Below are positions 44,337 to 52,841 of a stretch of 64,000 nucleotides of DNA, piece by piece; the stretch's first letter is position 1, and each line of letters starts with the position of its first letter. Made by a program: the position numbers and the translations under genes. This stretch comes from Cytophagaceae bacterium (GTDB taxonomy: Bacteria; Bacteroidota; Bacteroidia; Flavobacteriales; Flavobacteriaceae), in the NCBI GenBank assembly GCA_002710685.1, contig PALD01000071.1, positions 310,001 to 374,000 of the forward strand, in the 5' to 3' direction. The notes under the pieces are model-generated. The model was not told where the DNA came from, made no database searches, and worked only from the letters and a program-made list of their open reading frames with translations.

Positions 44337-46145
44337 ATGAAGAAGACTAACCTATTACTCCTATTCTTCCTTGTAAGTACAATTTCATTTGCACAATGGA
44401 AACCACAGGGAGATAAAATAAAAACCGAGTGGGCAGAAAAACTGACCCCAGAAAACGCCTGGAAAGAATACCCCAGGCCCATAATGAAAAGAGAAGAATG
44501 GCAAGACCTCAATGGCCTGTGGGATTATAGTATCACAAAAGCAGGCAGTGCAAAACCAGCAGGTTTTGATGGCAAGATACTCGTTCCCTTTGCGGTAGAA
44601 TCTTCACTTTCTGGCGTTATGAAAGAAGTGGGCAAAAACAATGAACTGTGGTATGAAACCTCGTTCACGGTTCCCGCCGGCTGGAATGGTAAGAAGGTGC
44701 TACTGCACTTTGGCGCTGTAGACTGGCGTGCAGATGTATGGATAAATGATGTCAAGATAGGTAGCCATGAAGGCGGTTTTGACCCATTTTCTTTTGACAT
44801 AAGCCCATTTCTTAAAGCAGGTCAACAAAAACTTACGGTCAAGGTCTGGGACCCATCTAGTGATGGGCCACAGCCCCGTGGCAAACAGGTCATCAAGCCA
44901 GAGGGTATATGGTACACCCCGGTAACGGGCATATGGCAAACGGTATGGATGGAGCCAGTGGGAGACAAGAGTATTGCCAGCCTCAAGACCACGCCAGATA
45001 TTGATGAAAGCACCATAAAATTCAAGGCCCAGCTTGACAATGCCACGTATGGAGATGTACTTGAGGTAACCGTCCTCGATGGCGGTAAGGAAGTCGCAAC
45101 CGCTTCCGCGGAAGCGTCTCAAGAACTACAGATAACTGTTCCCGGTACAAAACTGTGGTCTCCAGAAACCCCGTTTTTATACGATACTAAAGTCAAGCTC
45201 ATCAGTAATGGTAAGGTAGTGGATGAAGTTGAGGGTTATTTTGCCATGCGCAAGATATCCATGAAACGGGATGAAAAAGGCATCATGCGCATGCAGCTCA
45301 ACAACAAAGATTATTTTCACTTTGGCCCTCTAGATCAAGGGTGGTGGCCTGACGGTCTCTATACAGCACCATCTGATGAAGCCCTCAAATATGATATTGT
45401 CAAGACCAAAGAAATGGGCTTTAACATGATACGCAAGCACGTAAAGGTAGAGCCCGCCCGCTGGTACACACATTGTGATCAACTGGGTATCCTGGTATGG
45501 CAGGACATGCCCAGCGGCGATAGGACAAAGGAGTGGCAGCCCAGGAAATTCTGGGATGGTAACGAGCTTGTAAGGTCATCACGGTCAGAACAGATTTATA
45601 GAACAGAGTGGAAAGCAATCATGGACTACCTCTATTCTTATCCCAGCATCGTTGTCTGGGTACCCTTCAATGAGGCTTGGGGACAGTTCAAGACGGTCGA
45701 GATCACAGAGTGGACAAAGGCATATGACCCATCAAGGCTGGTCAATTCTGCCAGTGGGGGCAATCACCTTGATACGGGAGACATCCTTGACCTGCACAGT
45801 TACCCAGACCCCAACCTCTTCTTGTATGATGCAAACCGTGTAACCGTACTGGGCGAGTATGGAGGTATAGGGCTACCACTTAAAAAGCACCTATGGCGCC
45901 CAGATCAAAACTGGGGCTATGTTAAGTTCAACAGCTCAAAAGAAGTTACAGATGAATATGTGGCTTACGCCAAAAAACTACAGGACCTGGTAGCTGCTGG
46001 CTTCTCCGCAGCGGTCTATACCCAGACCACGGATGTGGAAGGCGAGGTCAACGGGCTGATGACCTATGATAGAAAAGTGGATAAAGTAGAAATAAGCCGT
46101 ATAAAAAAGGCAAATGAAGATGTCATCAACGCACTGAACAAATAA
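44337..46145 (+). CDS. Secreted glycoside hydrolase family 2 protein
   Basis: 602 residues with signal peptide (MKKTNLLLLFFLVSTISFAQ). GH2 layout: sugar-binding jelly roll (about 45-200, GLWDYSITKAG, AVDWRADVWINDVKIG), immunoglobulin-like domain (about 205-290), then TIM barrel (about 300-600) with acid/base Glu in PFNEAWGQ near 440 and nucleophile Glu in LGEYGG near 500. Relatives include beta-galactosidases and beta-glucuronidases, but the substrate is open. Ends the galM-GH5-GH2 operon. A perfect 16-bp repeat (45101-45116) inserts ASAEA at a loop. Confidence 0.88.
   Translation: MKKTNLLLLFFLVSTISFAQWKPQGDKIKTEWAEKLTPENAWKEYPRPIMKREEWQDLNGLWDYSITKAGSAKPAGFDGKILVPFAVESSLSGVMKEVGKNNELWYETSFTVPAGWNGKKVLLHFGAVDWRADVWINDVKIGSHEGGFDPFSFDISPFLKAGQQKLTVKVWDPSSDGPQPRGKQVIKPEGIWYTPVTGIWQTVWMEPVGDKSIASLKTTPDIDESTIKFKAQLDNATYGDVLEVTVLDGGKEVATASAEASQELQITVPGTKLWSPETPFLYDTKVKLISNGKVVDEVEGYFAMRKISMKRDEKGIMRMQLNNKDYFHFGPLDQGWWPDGLYTAPSDEALKYDIVKTKEMGFNMIRKHVKVEPARWYTHCDQLGILVWQDMPSGDRTKEWQPRKFWDGNELVRSSRSEQIYRTEWKAIMDYLYSYPSIVVWVPFNEAWGQFKTVEITEWTKAYDPSRLVNSASGGNHLDTGDILDLHSYPDPNLFLYDANRVTVLGEYGGIGLPLKKHLWRPDQNWGYVKFNSSKEVTDEYVAYAKKLQDLVAAGFSAAVYTQTTDVEGEVNGLMTYDRKVDKVEISRIKKANEDVINALNK
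45101..45116. repeat. Mini-hairpin repeat (in GH2 gene)
   Basis: Perfect palindrome CGCTTCCGCGGAAGCG; encodes ASAEA. Confidence 0.7.
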
Positions 46146-46173
46146 TTCATTCAGTTTATTAGTGTTTTTTGAG

Positions 46174-46205
46174 AGCCCTGGTCCATGTAGTACCGGGGCT
46201 TTTTA
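46174..46205 (+). terminator. Terminator after GH2 gene
   Basis: AGCCCTGGT (46174-46182) pairs with ACCGGGGCT (46192-46200) with one G-T pair, then TTTTT; sits at the convergent end with the pseudouridine synthase gene. Confidence 0.75.
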
Positions 46206-46967
46206 ATTTCTCCTTCTCCTCTTACCAGAGTGGGTCTTGGGATAATTTGTTTTCTCGGGATGAGACAGCAGTTTTTTAAGGGTGGTGAGTTCTTCTTCGG
46301 TAAGGTTGCGGTATTCCCCTTTTGCCACGTCTAGTTTAATGTTCATGATGCGTATGCGTTTTAGTCTGACCACCTTGTAACCCAGGTGTTCACACATGCG
46401 CCTTATTTGCCTGTTAAGGCCCTGTGTAAGGGTGATTTTAAAACGGTTTTCACCTATTTGACTCACCTCGCATTTGCGTGTTATGGTATCCAGGATGGGT
46501 ACACCGTTGCCCATTTTAGTGATAAAATCTTCATCAATGGGCATGTTTACCGTGACGATATATTCTTTTTCATGATGGTTTCTCGCCTTGAGTATCTTGT
46601 TGCTGGTCTCGCCATCATTAGTCAAGAGTATCAATCCCTCACTGGCCTTGTCAAGCCTACCCACGGGGTAGATGCGGGTGGGGTAATCGATAAAATCTAT
46701 GATATTGTCCTTTTCTACCTGGGTCGCCGTTGTGCATACAATGCCCACGGGTTTATTGAAGGCAATATAAACGGGTGGTTCTTCATTTTGCTCGATGAAC
46801 TTGCCATCCACACGCACTTCGTCACCGGGCATGACCTTTGTTCCCATTGCTGGTACGGTGCCGTTTATGGTTACCCTACCTGCATCGATGAGGCGGTCTG
46901 CCTCACGGCGGGAGCAGTAACCCACCTCGCTGAGGTATTTATTGAGCCGTGTGGGGGTTTGTTCCAT
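46203..46967 (-). CDS. rluF: rRNA pseudouridine synthase, RluF-like
   Basis: 254 residues. N-terminal S4 RNA-binding domain (LNKYLSEVGYCSRREADRLIDAGRVTING), then the RsuA/RluB/E/F catalytic domain with the catalytic Asp in VGRLDKASEGLILLTND near residue 105 and GLNRQIRRMCEHLGYKV near 180. RluF modifies U2604 of 23S rRNA in E. coli; the basic tail KTHSGKRRRRN is common in Bacteroidota. Assignment to RluF rather than RluB is from the GLNRQIRRMCEHLG pattern and is likely but not certain. Confidence 0.88.
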   Translation of the reverse strand: MEQTPTRLNKYLSEVGYCSRREADRLIDAGRVTINGTVPAMGTKVMPGDEVRVDGKFIEQNEEPPVYIAFNKPVGIVCTTATQVEKDNIIDFIDYPTRIYPVGRLDKASEGLILLTNDGETSNKILKARNHHEKEYIVTVNMPIDEDFITKMGNGVPILDTITRKCEVSQIGENRFKITLTQGLNRQIRRMCEHLGYKVVRLKRIRIMNIKLDVAKGEYRNLTEEELTTLKKLLSHPEKTNYPKTHSGKRRRRN

Positions 46968-46977
46968 TGTTATCTTT

Positions 46978-46994
46978 TTTGGCTTACGCCGAAA
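46978..46994. repeat. Mini-hairpin repeat holding the hydrolase stop codon
   Basis: TTTGGC-TTAC-GCCGAAA; the hydrolase TAA is inside it. Confidence 0.6.
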
Positions 46995-47823
46995 TAAAAT
47001 CGATTATCTTCTTGTTTACATCTCTATCATAGAGCGAATGATTGAGCCCTTCTGTGATGATGAGTTGTGAACCCCTCCAGTTTTTATGGATGTTTTTTGA
47101 TCCGCTCAACGGTGTGATTCTATCGTCCTTATCATGAATTATCAGCCCCGGGGTTTTGATGTTCCTGGCAAAGAGGGAGCTGGCAAAGCTGCTGCTCTTG
47201 AATCCAAACCTTTTTTGAAAGTATGCATCGAGTTGTTGCATCACTCTTTGGCGCAAGCCTAATATAGATCTATACTCCCCTAGGATACTATCAAGGTCAT
47301 CAGGAGGACCCAGTAAAACGGCTTTTTTAATATTGTTGTCCTTGCTCTGTGAGAGTTCATATAGTGTGGTCATGGCCCCCACGCTGTGACCTATGATATA
47401 TTGTGGGGCATACCGGGAGATGATTGTATGCAGCACATCCCTGTACAAGGGCACATACAGGTTTGTGCCGGTGCTGTGCCCATGTGCCGGAGCATCAAAT
47501 GTATAGATGTCATACCCCTGGGGGATCAATTGCTCAATGAGCATCTTCCAGCGGTGGCTATTGCTCTCCCATCCATGAACGAGGAGGATGGTGGGGCCTT
47601 TGCCCGGCCAGTGATAGACTTGTATCTCTAGCCCGTCATGTTCTACCCTAGCTTCTTTAGCGTTGTCCAGAAATGCTTTGTGGTGCTCGCCTATCCTGCC
47701 CCTACGGGGTTTGCTAAAAAGGTCAAAAGCCTTTTTTTGAGTTCTTGCGGGCGAGAAGAGACTGAGCATGTTGAGATAAGTGCCTATGGCCCTGGGAACT
47801 AATTTTTTAAAACTTTCGCGCAT
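46984..47823 (-). CDS. Alpha/beta hydrolase
   Basis: 279 residues, cytoplasmic. The fold is shown by ILLVHGWESNSHRW (oxyanion region, near residue 80), nucleophile Ser in IGHSVGAMTTLYE near 145, Asp in LIIHDKDDRITP near 227 and His in EGLNHSLYDRD near 265. Substrate unknown. The last codons and the stop (TAA at 46984-46986) lie inside a hairpin repeat. Its ATG is only six bases downstream of a terminator hairpin of the preceding small gene, see 47829-47847. Confidence 0.85.
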   Translation of the reverse strand: MRESFKKLVPRAIGTYLNMLSLFSPARTQKKAFDLFSKPRRGRIGEHHKAFLDNAKEARVEHDGLEIQVYHWPGKGPTILLVHGWESNSHRWKMLIEQLIPQGYDIYTFDAPAHGHSTGTNLYVPLYRDVLHTIISRYAPQYIIGHSVGAMTTLYELSQSKDNNIKKAVLLGPPDDLDSILGEYRSILGLRQRVMQQLDAYFQKRFGFKSSSFASSLFARNIKTPGLIIHDKDDRITPLSGSKNIHKNWRGSQLIITEGLNHSLYDRDVNKKIIDFISA

Positions 47824-47828
47824 ATAAA

Positions 47829-47847
47829 AACCCTCTTATAGAGGGTT
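47829..47847 (-). terminator. Hairpin terminator between 67-residue gene and hydrolase
   Basis: Read on the minus strand AACCCTC..GAGGGTT with a 5-base loop then TTTTTAT; the hydrolase ATG follows within six bases, so the hairpin may also act as an attenuator for it. Confidence 0.65.
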
Positions 47848-47872
47848 CAAAGATAATCGTTAATGCCGTAAA

Positions 47873-48076
47873 TCAATGGTTGTTCTCTGCTTCAATAACA
47901 TCTGTATCCTTTCTATACTTGAGCAGTGAGATTCCTGAGATGAAAAAAATCAAACCTAGAATGGCCAACGCCCATGGACTTATACCTAAGGACATGCTTC
48001 CAAAAATTCCCAGTACACCAACTACAAGGCTCAAGGCCCCTCCTACGGCTAATATTATTCCTAATATCTTAATCAT
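47873..48076 (-). CDS. Small two-helix membrane protein
   Basis: 67 residues: two hydrophobic helices (MIKILGIILAVGGALSLVVGVLGIF and WALAILGLIFFISGISLL) and a charged tail (KYRKDTDVIEAENNH). No family is recognised with confidence; small DUF3185-like membrane proteins look similar. Possible start also one codon upstream. Terminated by the hairpin at 47829-47847. Function unknown. Confidence 0.6.
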   Translation of the reverse strand: MIKILGIILAVGGALSLVVGVLGIFGSMSLGISPWALAILGLIFFISGISLLKYRKDTDVIEAENNH

Positions 48077-48365
48077 GACATATTGTGGTTAAGGTTATGG
48101 AAACGAATTTATGAATTAGAATAGCTGTGGGATAGGTAATTAACCATCTGTTAAGGGCATTTTGGCAATATTTTAAAGGTTACTTGATTGCGGGCTAAAT
48201 AATATTGAATTATTCATAAATTTTAAAGGTAATATTTACACTTTATTGATGATATTCTATTTTTTTTACAAAAACATCTAAATATTGACAGCCGTCATTT
48301 TTTTGGGATTGCTTTTTCTTGAATTTTGTAGTGTTCTCCTAATAATAATAATAAGACAAATTATC
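48077..48365. other. Gene-free A/T-rich interval
   Basis: No convincing gene. It holds a T/A-rich stretch, the repeated string TTTTAAAGGT (near 48172 and 48220) and a short run of ATA triplets (about 48340-48355). It should contain the promoter for the 67-residue gene on the minus strand and perhaps one for the 79-residue frame, but no clean promoter stands out. Confidence 0.5.
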
Positions 48366-48426
48366 AAAGAGGGTTTTTAAGTGTTTTTTTACCCCTAAAA
48401 TCTGCTTGACAGGCCCTCTTTTTTAA
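48366..48426 (+). terminator. Long-loop terminator-like hairpin in a leader
   Basis: AAAGAGGG (48366-48373) and CCCTCTTT (48414-48421) pair across 40 bases, followed by TTTTTT; the 79-residue frame starts at 48430, so it may be a terminator, attenuator or small RNA end. Confidence 0.45.
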
Positions 48427-48429
48427 TCT

Positions 48430-48669
48430 ATGGAGCTTTATAAAAACCTGTGTATGATGATTGATGCTACTGTATTTAATGAAGAATTGGTCCTGGAAGT
48501 CTTGGAGCATAGGCAAAAGCACATTGAATACCGCATCCGGTTTAGAAAAGAAACCTGGGAATTTGCCATATCCCGTTTTAAGAGATATGATATGTTTGCC
48601 ACAGAGCAAATGGCACGGACCCATGCATTTATACTATATACGGCCCAAAGAAACTGGAATCAAAATTAG
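48430..48669 (+). CDS. Small hypothetical protein
   Basis: 79 residues (MELYKNLCMMIDATVFNEEL...AQRNWNQN). No signal peptide or helix for membranes; mostly charged and helical, with ARTHAFILYTAQRNW near the end. I do not recognise it. It stands alone between two gene-poor stretches, has normal codon use by eye and a hairpin with a T run four bases upstream. Could be a real small protein or a chance frame. Confidence 0.4.
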   Translation: MELYKNLCMMIDATVFNEELVLEVLEHRQKHIEYRIRFRKETWEFAISRFKRYDMFATEQMARTHAFILYTAQRNWNQN

Positions 48670-48979
48670 ATTTATTGAATAGCATAGCCCATTTACATAC
48701 TTGATTTCTCTTTTGATTACAGTGAGGGCCTGGTTTAAATTTTCTCATCCCCTCAATTACCATCTTCCTTGCCTTATGGGCGGGGAAGATTTTTTTTTAT
48801 GGCCTCTTACCTGATATACATACTTCCTCTCCTGTAAGGCAACCCAGATGTTTTTTCTGGTTACAGGTAATCCCTGTACACTTACCGTTAACCTTTTCAA
48901 ACCTACCGATAATGTATTGCTTGTTTTAAAAACGGCTGATAGCCAGCATCTTTGAGCTACAATTTTAAACAATACTACG
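48670..48979. other. Interval upstream of the large OmpA gene
   Basis: No gene seen. It holds a terminator (48762-48799) and, near 48947-48954, CATCTTTG, a weak -7-like element 25 bases before the OmpA gene start. Confidence 0.5.
48762..48799 (+). terminator. Terminator after small hypothetical gene
   Basis: A 12-bp stem ATCTTCCTTGCC (48762-48773) with GGCGGGGAAGAT (48779-48790), two G-T pairs, 5-base loop, then nine T. Confidence 0.75.
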
Positions 48980-50728
48980 ATGAAGAATTTATTAGGAATT
49001 TTAAGCATGATCATGATGTTTCTTATGTATGTGCCCGCGATGGCACAAGGTATGGACAAGGATGGTTTACAGGTTACACCCCGCGTGGGTTATGATTTTC
49101 CCACGTATGATAACAATACACCTTATATAGACTATAAGGGAGGGATTGAAGCTGGACTCTCAGTTGATTATTACTGGAAGTGGTTTGGCGTGGGAGCAGA
49201 TTTTGATTTTATAAAAAATCAACCTCAGAGCACATTTCCCACGGACAATCTCTTTGATGCCGGGGGCAATGCATTTACGAGCTTTAACCTCGATGAAAAA
49301 GATATAACCCGAATATTTTATGGTATAGGTCCAGATGCTAAATGGCATAACAAGAAGGGTAATTTTATTGCAGAACTCAATACACGTGCTGGCCTTGCTT
49401 CTATTAAGGGAGGACGTACCCTGCTTGAAGGAAACACATCAACAACTTCTAATCAACTGCTCAATTTTCATGCGGGTTATGACGATAAGAATGTATTTTC
49501 TGCAAAGGGGCAGTTGAGGTTTACCTATCTCTTCAATAAAAATTTTGGAGTAAATGTGGGCGGATATTACCTGAGGCACTTTAACACACAAGAACAGGTA
49601 CAAGGTGGTCTTGCCAGTGCATATTATCCATTTACCACCGCTGATGGGGCAACCTTTCTAGATCAGGGAGGTATTTCATTTAGAGAAGAACCCTGTGATT
49701 GCGACATCTATTCCCTGGGGGTATTTGCTGGAGTAACCATAAAATTCAATAAAAAAGAAAATGTTTGCCCCGTATGTAAAAAAGACCATGAACCGCATTG
49801 CTGCGCAACCTGTGGATGTAACGTTACCATAACGGCAAAGGACAAGTTTACCGGTACCATCCTTCCCGGGACTGACGTGGTACTCATTGACATGGATGGC
49901 AATATCACGCATGAGGGCACCACAAACGCGTATGGGGTGGTCGTTTTTGAGAATGTAAAAGAAGACAATTATGTCATAAAGGGTAAATTATATGATGTCG
50001 ATCTAGTAGAGACCGCTTTGGCGAAAGCCGATTTTGAAGATTGCCAAAAAACAGCCGGTATCCAAAAGGAAATCCTGTATGGTGATGAAAACTTCATCCT
50101 TAAGGGAAAAGTGGTTGAATGCAACACCACAGAAGGTATCGATGCCGTGGATGTTATCTTGAAAGATACCCTGCGTGCATGGCAAAAAAATACCCTTTCT
50201 GATGCTGGAGGTGATTTTATCTTTCATCTCAAGCAGGCTTCTAACTACACCTTGAAGGGTAATAAAGATGGTTATTTTTCTAACGAAGTGGGTGTTTCAA
50301 CCACATCATATAACAGGAACTCGACACTGTACATTGATTTTGAAATGTGTGTAAACCCATGTGGGCAGGCCATAAGACTGGATAATATAAACTTTGACCT
50401 TGACAAATGGGATATCCTGCCGGCGTCAGTGCCAGATCTTCAAAAAGTGGTGAACCTCATGAAGGCCAACCCCACCATAAAAGTGGAGATGTCATCACAC
50501 ACGGATTCTCGCGGGAGCAACCTATATAACCAAGACCTTTCTCAAAAACGTGCACAATCTACAGTGGAATACCTCGTCTCACAGGGTATTTCTCGTGATA
50601 GGTTGATAGCCCGCGGTGCTGGTGAGACCGAACTGCTCAATCGCTGTGCAGATGGCACTTCATGTAGTGAGGCAGAGCATAGGATTAACAGGAGGACCGA
50701 GTTTAAGGTAGTATGCCCCCAGCAATAA
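48980..50728 (+). CDS. Large OmpA-family outer-membrane protein with Cys cluster
   Basis: 582 residues, signal peptide (MKNLLGILSMIMMFLMYVPAMAQ). Residues about 30-255 form an outer-membrane beta-barrel-like region; a Cys cluster CPVCKKDHEPHCCATCGC follows at about 263-281; then two carboxypeptidase-regulatory-like domains (about 282-360 and 380-460) and a C-terminal OmpA peptidoglycan-binding domain (about 470-582; SSHTDSRGSNLYNQDLSQKRA, INRRTEFKVV). Anchors the envelope to peptidoglycan. Repeat at 50017-50029 encodes ALAKA. Likely single-gene unit; a weak hairpin follows. Confidence 0.88.
   Translation: MKNLLGILSMIMMFLMYVPAMAQGMDKDGLQVTPRVGYDFPTYDNNTPYIDYKGGIEAGLSVDYYWKWFGVGADFDFIKNQPQSTFPTDNLFDAGGNAFTSFNLDEKDITRIFYGIGPDAKWHNKKGNFIAELNTRAGLASIKGGRTLLEGNTSTTSNQLLNFHAGYDDKNVFSAKGQLRFTYLFNKNFGVNVGGYYLRHFNTQEQVQGGLASAYYPFTTADGATFLDQGGISFREEPCDCDIYSLGVFAGVTIKFNKKENVCPVCKKDHEPHCCATCGCNVTITAKDKFTGTILPGTDVVLIDMDGNITHEGTTNAYGVVVFENVKEDNYVIKGKLYDVDLVETALAKADFEDCQKTAGIQKEILYGDENFILKGKVVECNTTEGIDAVDVILKDTLRAWQKNTLSDAGGDFIFHLKQASNYTLKGNKDGYFSNEVGVSTTSYNRNSTLYIDFEMCVNPCGQAIRLDNINFDLDKWDILPASVPDLQKVVNLMKANPTIKVEMSSHTDSRGSNLYNQDLSQKRAQSTVEYLVSQGISRDRLIARGAGETELLNRCADGTSCSEAEHRINRRTEFKVVCPQQ
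50017..50029. repeat. Mini-hairpin repeat (in OmpA gene)
   Basis: TTTGGC-GAAA-GCC; encodes LAKA. Confidence 0.6.
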
Positions 50729-50752
50729 AATCAAATGATTAGTCAATCTCTT

Positions 50753-50784
50753 AAAGTGGTTCATTGTAACCGGTGGACCACTTT
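50753..50784 (+). terminator. Weak hairpin after OmpA gene
   Basis: AAAGTGGT (50753-50760) pairs with ACCACTTT (50777-50784) but only a short T-rich tail follows. Confidence 0.5.
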
Positions 50785-50801
50785 ATCTTAAAAACAGTTT
50801 C

Positions 50802-51629
50802 ATGAAAAATATAGATAAAATCAATGGTCAGGAAAATGGTCCTGGCAAAACAGGACAATTGATTGCGGGTATTGTCGCAATCATAATCATAATACTTACA
50901 GCGGTTTCTTGTGATGATAGCGACTGTGAATATATTGAACAGCGGGAACCGCCCTACCTTACCACCAATGAGTGTCCCGGTTTTGTGGATAATGGGGATT
51001 TTGAAATCGTAACAGGTAATCCCAATGCATCAGTCGATCAAGATATCGACCTTGCTACGGGATGGGGCGCCCTATGGCAAAATGGGAGCCTTGCAGATTT
51101 ATTTGATGCAAGCACCACAAATTTTGGGAGTTCATCATTTGTGGCCCCAGCGCCGGCATCTGGTGTTTTTGCCGGGATGTGGGTTGAAAACAGCAGCAAT
51201 GGTGGTGCTACATATAGGGAAGGGATGTTCAATAAGCTTACTAATGCCATAAATGCCAGTACAGGTATCTATACCCTTTCATTTGACTATGCAAAGATGA
51301 GCACCGCCTCGTCTAATGATGTAAAAGTAGGAGTATATGGGGTTTACTTTACGGGTACTTCGCTCCCGGCAAACCCTACTTCTATCAATACACCGCCTAA
51401 TACAGATTTGTTTGGTACAGCTAACGCGGTATTGCTGGGTGAGGTCGTGATAAGCAATACCACCACAAATACGTGGGCCAGCGCAAGCTTTACCTTTGAC
51501 TCATCAAGTATCACAATGCCCGCAAGTGGCAATATCACGCATGTCATGATCACAAATTCTCATGTGACCTTACCTGATTTTGGCAGGATGTTCGTGGGTT
51601 TTGACAACTTTTGCTTGATCAATGAGTAG
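50802..51629 (+). CDS. Exported lipoprotein with jelly-roll-like domain
   Basis: 275 residues. About 25 polar residues precede a hydrophobic stretch (LIAGIVAIIIIILTAVSC) ending in a lipobox-like VSC, so it is a long-leader lipoprotein or membrane-anchored protein; a start further in would leave no positive charges. The rest (CPGFVDNGDFEIVTGNP, FAGMWVENSS, LSFDYAKMS, FVGFDNFCLINE) has the pattern of carbohydrate-binding-like beta-sandwiches in Bacteroidota surface proteins. No exact family recognised. It follows the OmpA gene by about 70 bases. Confidence 0.65.
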   Translation: MKNIDKINGQENGPGKTGQLIAGIVAIIIIILTAVSCDDSDCEYIEQREPPYLTTNECPGFVDNGDFEIVTGNPNASVDQDIDLATGWGALWQNGSLADLFDASTTNFGSSSFVAPAPASGVFAGMWVENSSNGGATYREGMFNKLTNAINASTGIYTLSFDYAKMSTASSNDVKVGVYGVYFTGTSLPANPTSINTPPNTDLFGTANAVLLGEVVISNTTTNTWASASFTFDSSSITMPASGNITHVMITNSHVTLPDFGRMFVGFDNFCLINE

Positions 51630-51632
51630 TTG

Positions 51633-51650
51633 TTTTCGCTTTAGCGAAAA
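51633..51650. repeat. Mini-hairpin repeat (intergenic)
   Basis: TTTTCGC-TTTA-GCGAAAA, four bases after a lipoprotein stop. Confidence 0.75.
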
Positions 51651-51729
51651 CTTATTCTCAACAATACATCTGTTAAATATAAATAAATACAGATATTTAG
51701 TACTCTAACCTTTAATATTTTGAACAGTT

Positions 51730-52221
51730 ATGAAAAATCAAATCATGGCAGCTGCCCTTATGGTAATAGGAATATGTTTTTCCTGTAGCCAGGATGATAA
51801 GCCAAATGACTCTAATGATTGTGAACCAGATGGGCTCCTGACCTATAAGGAGGCAGATTCACTTGAATCTAATTACAAGAAATATCAATATGCGGCAATA
51901 AACCAGGGTTTATCAACAGATAATATGGAATTTCTTGATAACCGGGAGTTTTTATTTGAGCTTGATGATTTGCAATGTTACCTTGATTATGTAAGAAAAG
52001 CAGGAGCAGATGCAGGAATACCTTCTTCAGATATGGGGATACGTGTTTACCTGGGAGCCCGTTTTGAAGAAGGTCAAGAAAGGCCACATACCCAAGTGTT
52101 TTTTGTGCCCACGGCAAATACCGCAAGCAGGTCAGTAAGTGAAGGAGATACATTTTACCCTGCCCAGCCCAAAGATTATGGCAGTTCAGGAAAACCACCT
52201 AAAGAACTTAACCAACAATAA
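51730..52221 (+). CDS. Lipoprotein of the LytS/LytTR operon
   Basis: 163 residues with a lipoprotein signal (MKNQIMAAALMVIGICFSC, lipobox FSC). The mature part is charged and mostly helical (LESNYKKYQYAAINQGLSTDN), with FELDDLQCYLDYVRKAG near residue 75 and a conserved-looking IRVYLGARFEEGQ/TQVFFVPT strand pair near 105-125. Not assigned to a family. Followed after five bases by a multi-helix membrane protein and then a LytS-type kinase and LytTR regulator, so probably a periplasmic or surface input partner of that system. Confidence 0.65.
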   Translation: MKNQIMAAALMVIGICFSCSQDDKPNDSNDCEPDGLLTYKEADSLESNYKKYQYAAINQGLSTDNMEFLDNREFLFELDDLQCYLDYVRKAGADAGIPSSDMGIRVYLGARFEEGQERPHTQVFFVPTANTASRSVSEGDTFYPAQPKDYGSSGKPPKELNQQ

Positions 52222-52226
52222 AGAGC

Positions 52227-52841
52227 ATGCAGTTGATCCTGAGCATTATATTGCTGGTGATTGAGGTAGTTGCCCTGGTGCAGGGATTGAGAAATTATTC
52301 TTACCTAAGGACAACCCCCGAAAAGTACCTTGTGTATTTCATGATACTTGTGGTGCTGGTGGAGATCCCTGCCTTTGTCATGACAAATTATGGCATCAAT
52401 GCATCTCCATTGTACAACATGTATATGCTTCTATCTTTTGCAATATTCTTTGTGTGGTTTTACCATATATTGAGACATAGATATGTTGTGATAGGCCTGG
52501 GAGTGGTTTTTATGCTGGGGTATATAATCGCTTTTATAACACAAGATTTTTATTACTCTTTGCTCAGCTATGCACTTGCAACAGGTACCATTGCAATCTT
52601 GATATTGGTTTTCATGTTATATTTGGATATGCTTAAGGCAGATTATGTTATTGAATACAAGGATTCTAGGAGGTTTTGGATAGCAACCGGTCTGCTCTTG
52701 TTTCATATAGGTTTTTTACCCATAAGTTTTTTTCAGGGTTTTGTAGATGTTTATGGTGTTGAGTATAACCTTGTGCTCACCATGCTCAACCTTATAGTAT
52801 ACGGTTGTATTATAAAAGCTTTTTCATGCATAAAGACGTAG
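52227..52841 (+). CDS. Seven-helix membrane protein of the LytS/LytTR operon
   Basis: 204 residues with about seven hydrophobic helices and few charged loops (MQLILSIILLVIEVVALVQ ... NLIVYGCIIKAF). Similar multi-helix proteins sit before LytS-type kinases in Bacteroidota and are thought to sense membrane or ligand signals, but none is characterised to my knowledge. It overlaps the kinase start by 16 bases, showing coupling. Function inferred only from context. Confidence 0.65.
   Translation: MQLILSIILLVIEVVALVQGLRNYSYLRTTPEKYLVYFMILVVLVEIPAFVMTNYGINASPLYNMYMLLSFAIFFVWFYHILRHRYVVIGLGVVFMLGYIIAFITQDFYYSLLSYALATGTIAILILVFMLYLDMLKADYVIEYKDSRRFWIATGLLLFHIGFLPISFFQGFVDVYGVEYNLVLTMLNLIVYGCIIKAFSCIKT

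Noticed and set aside
48335-48360. ATA triplet run as a CRISPR or microsatellite locus
   Set aside because: Only about five short units, no spacers, A/T-rich background.
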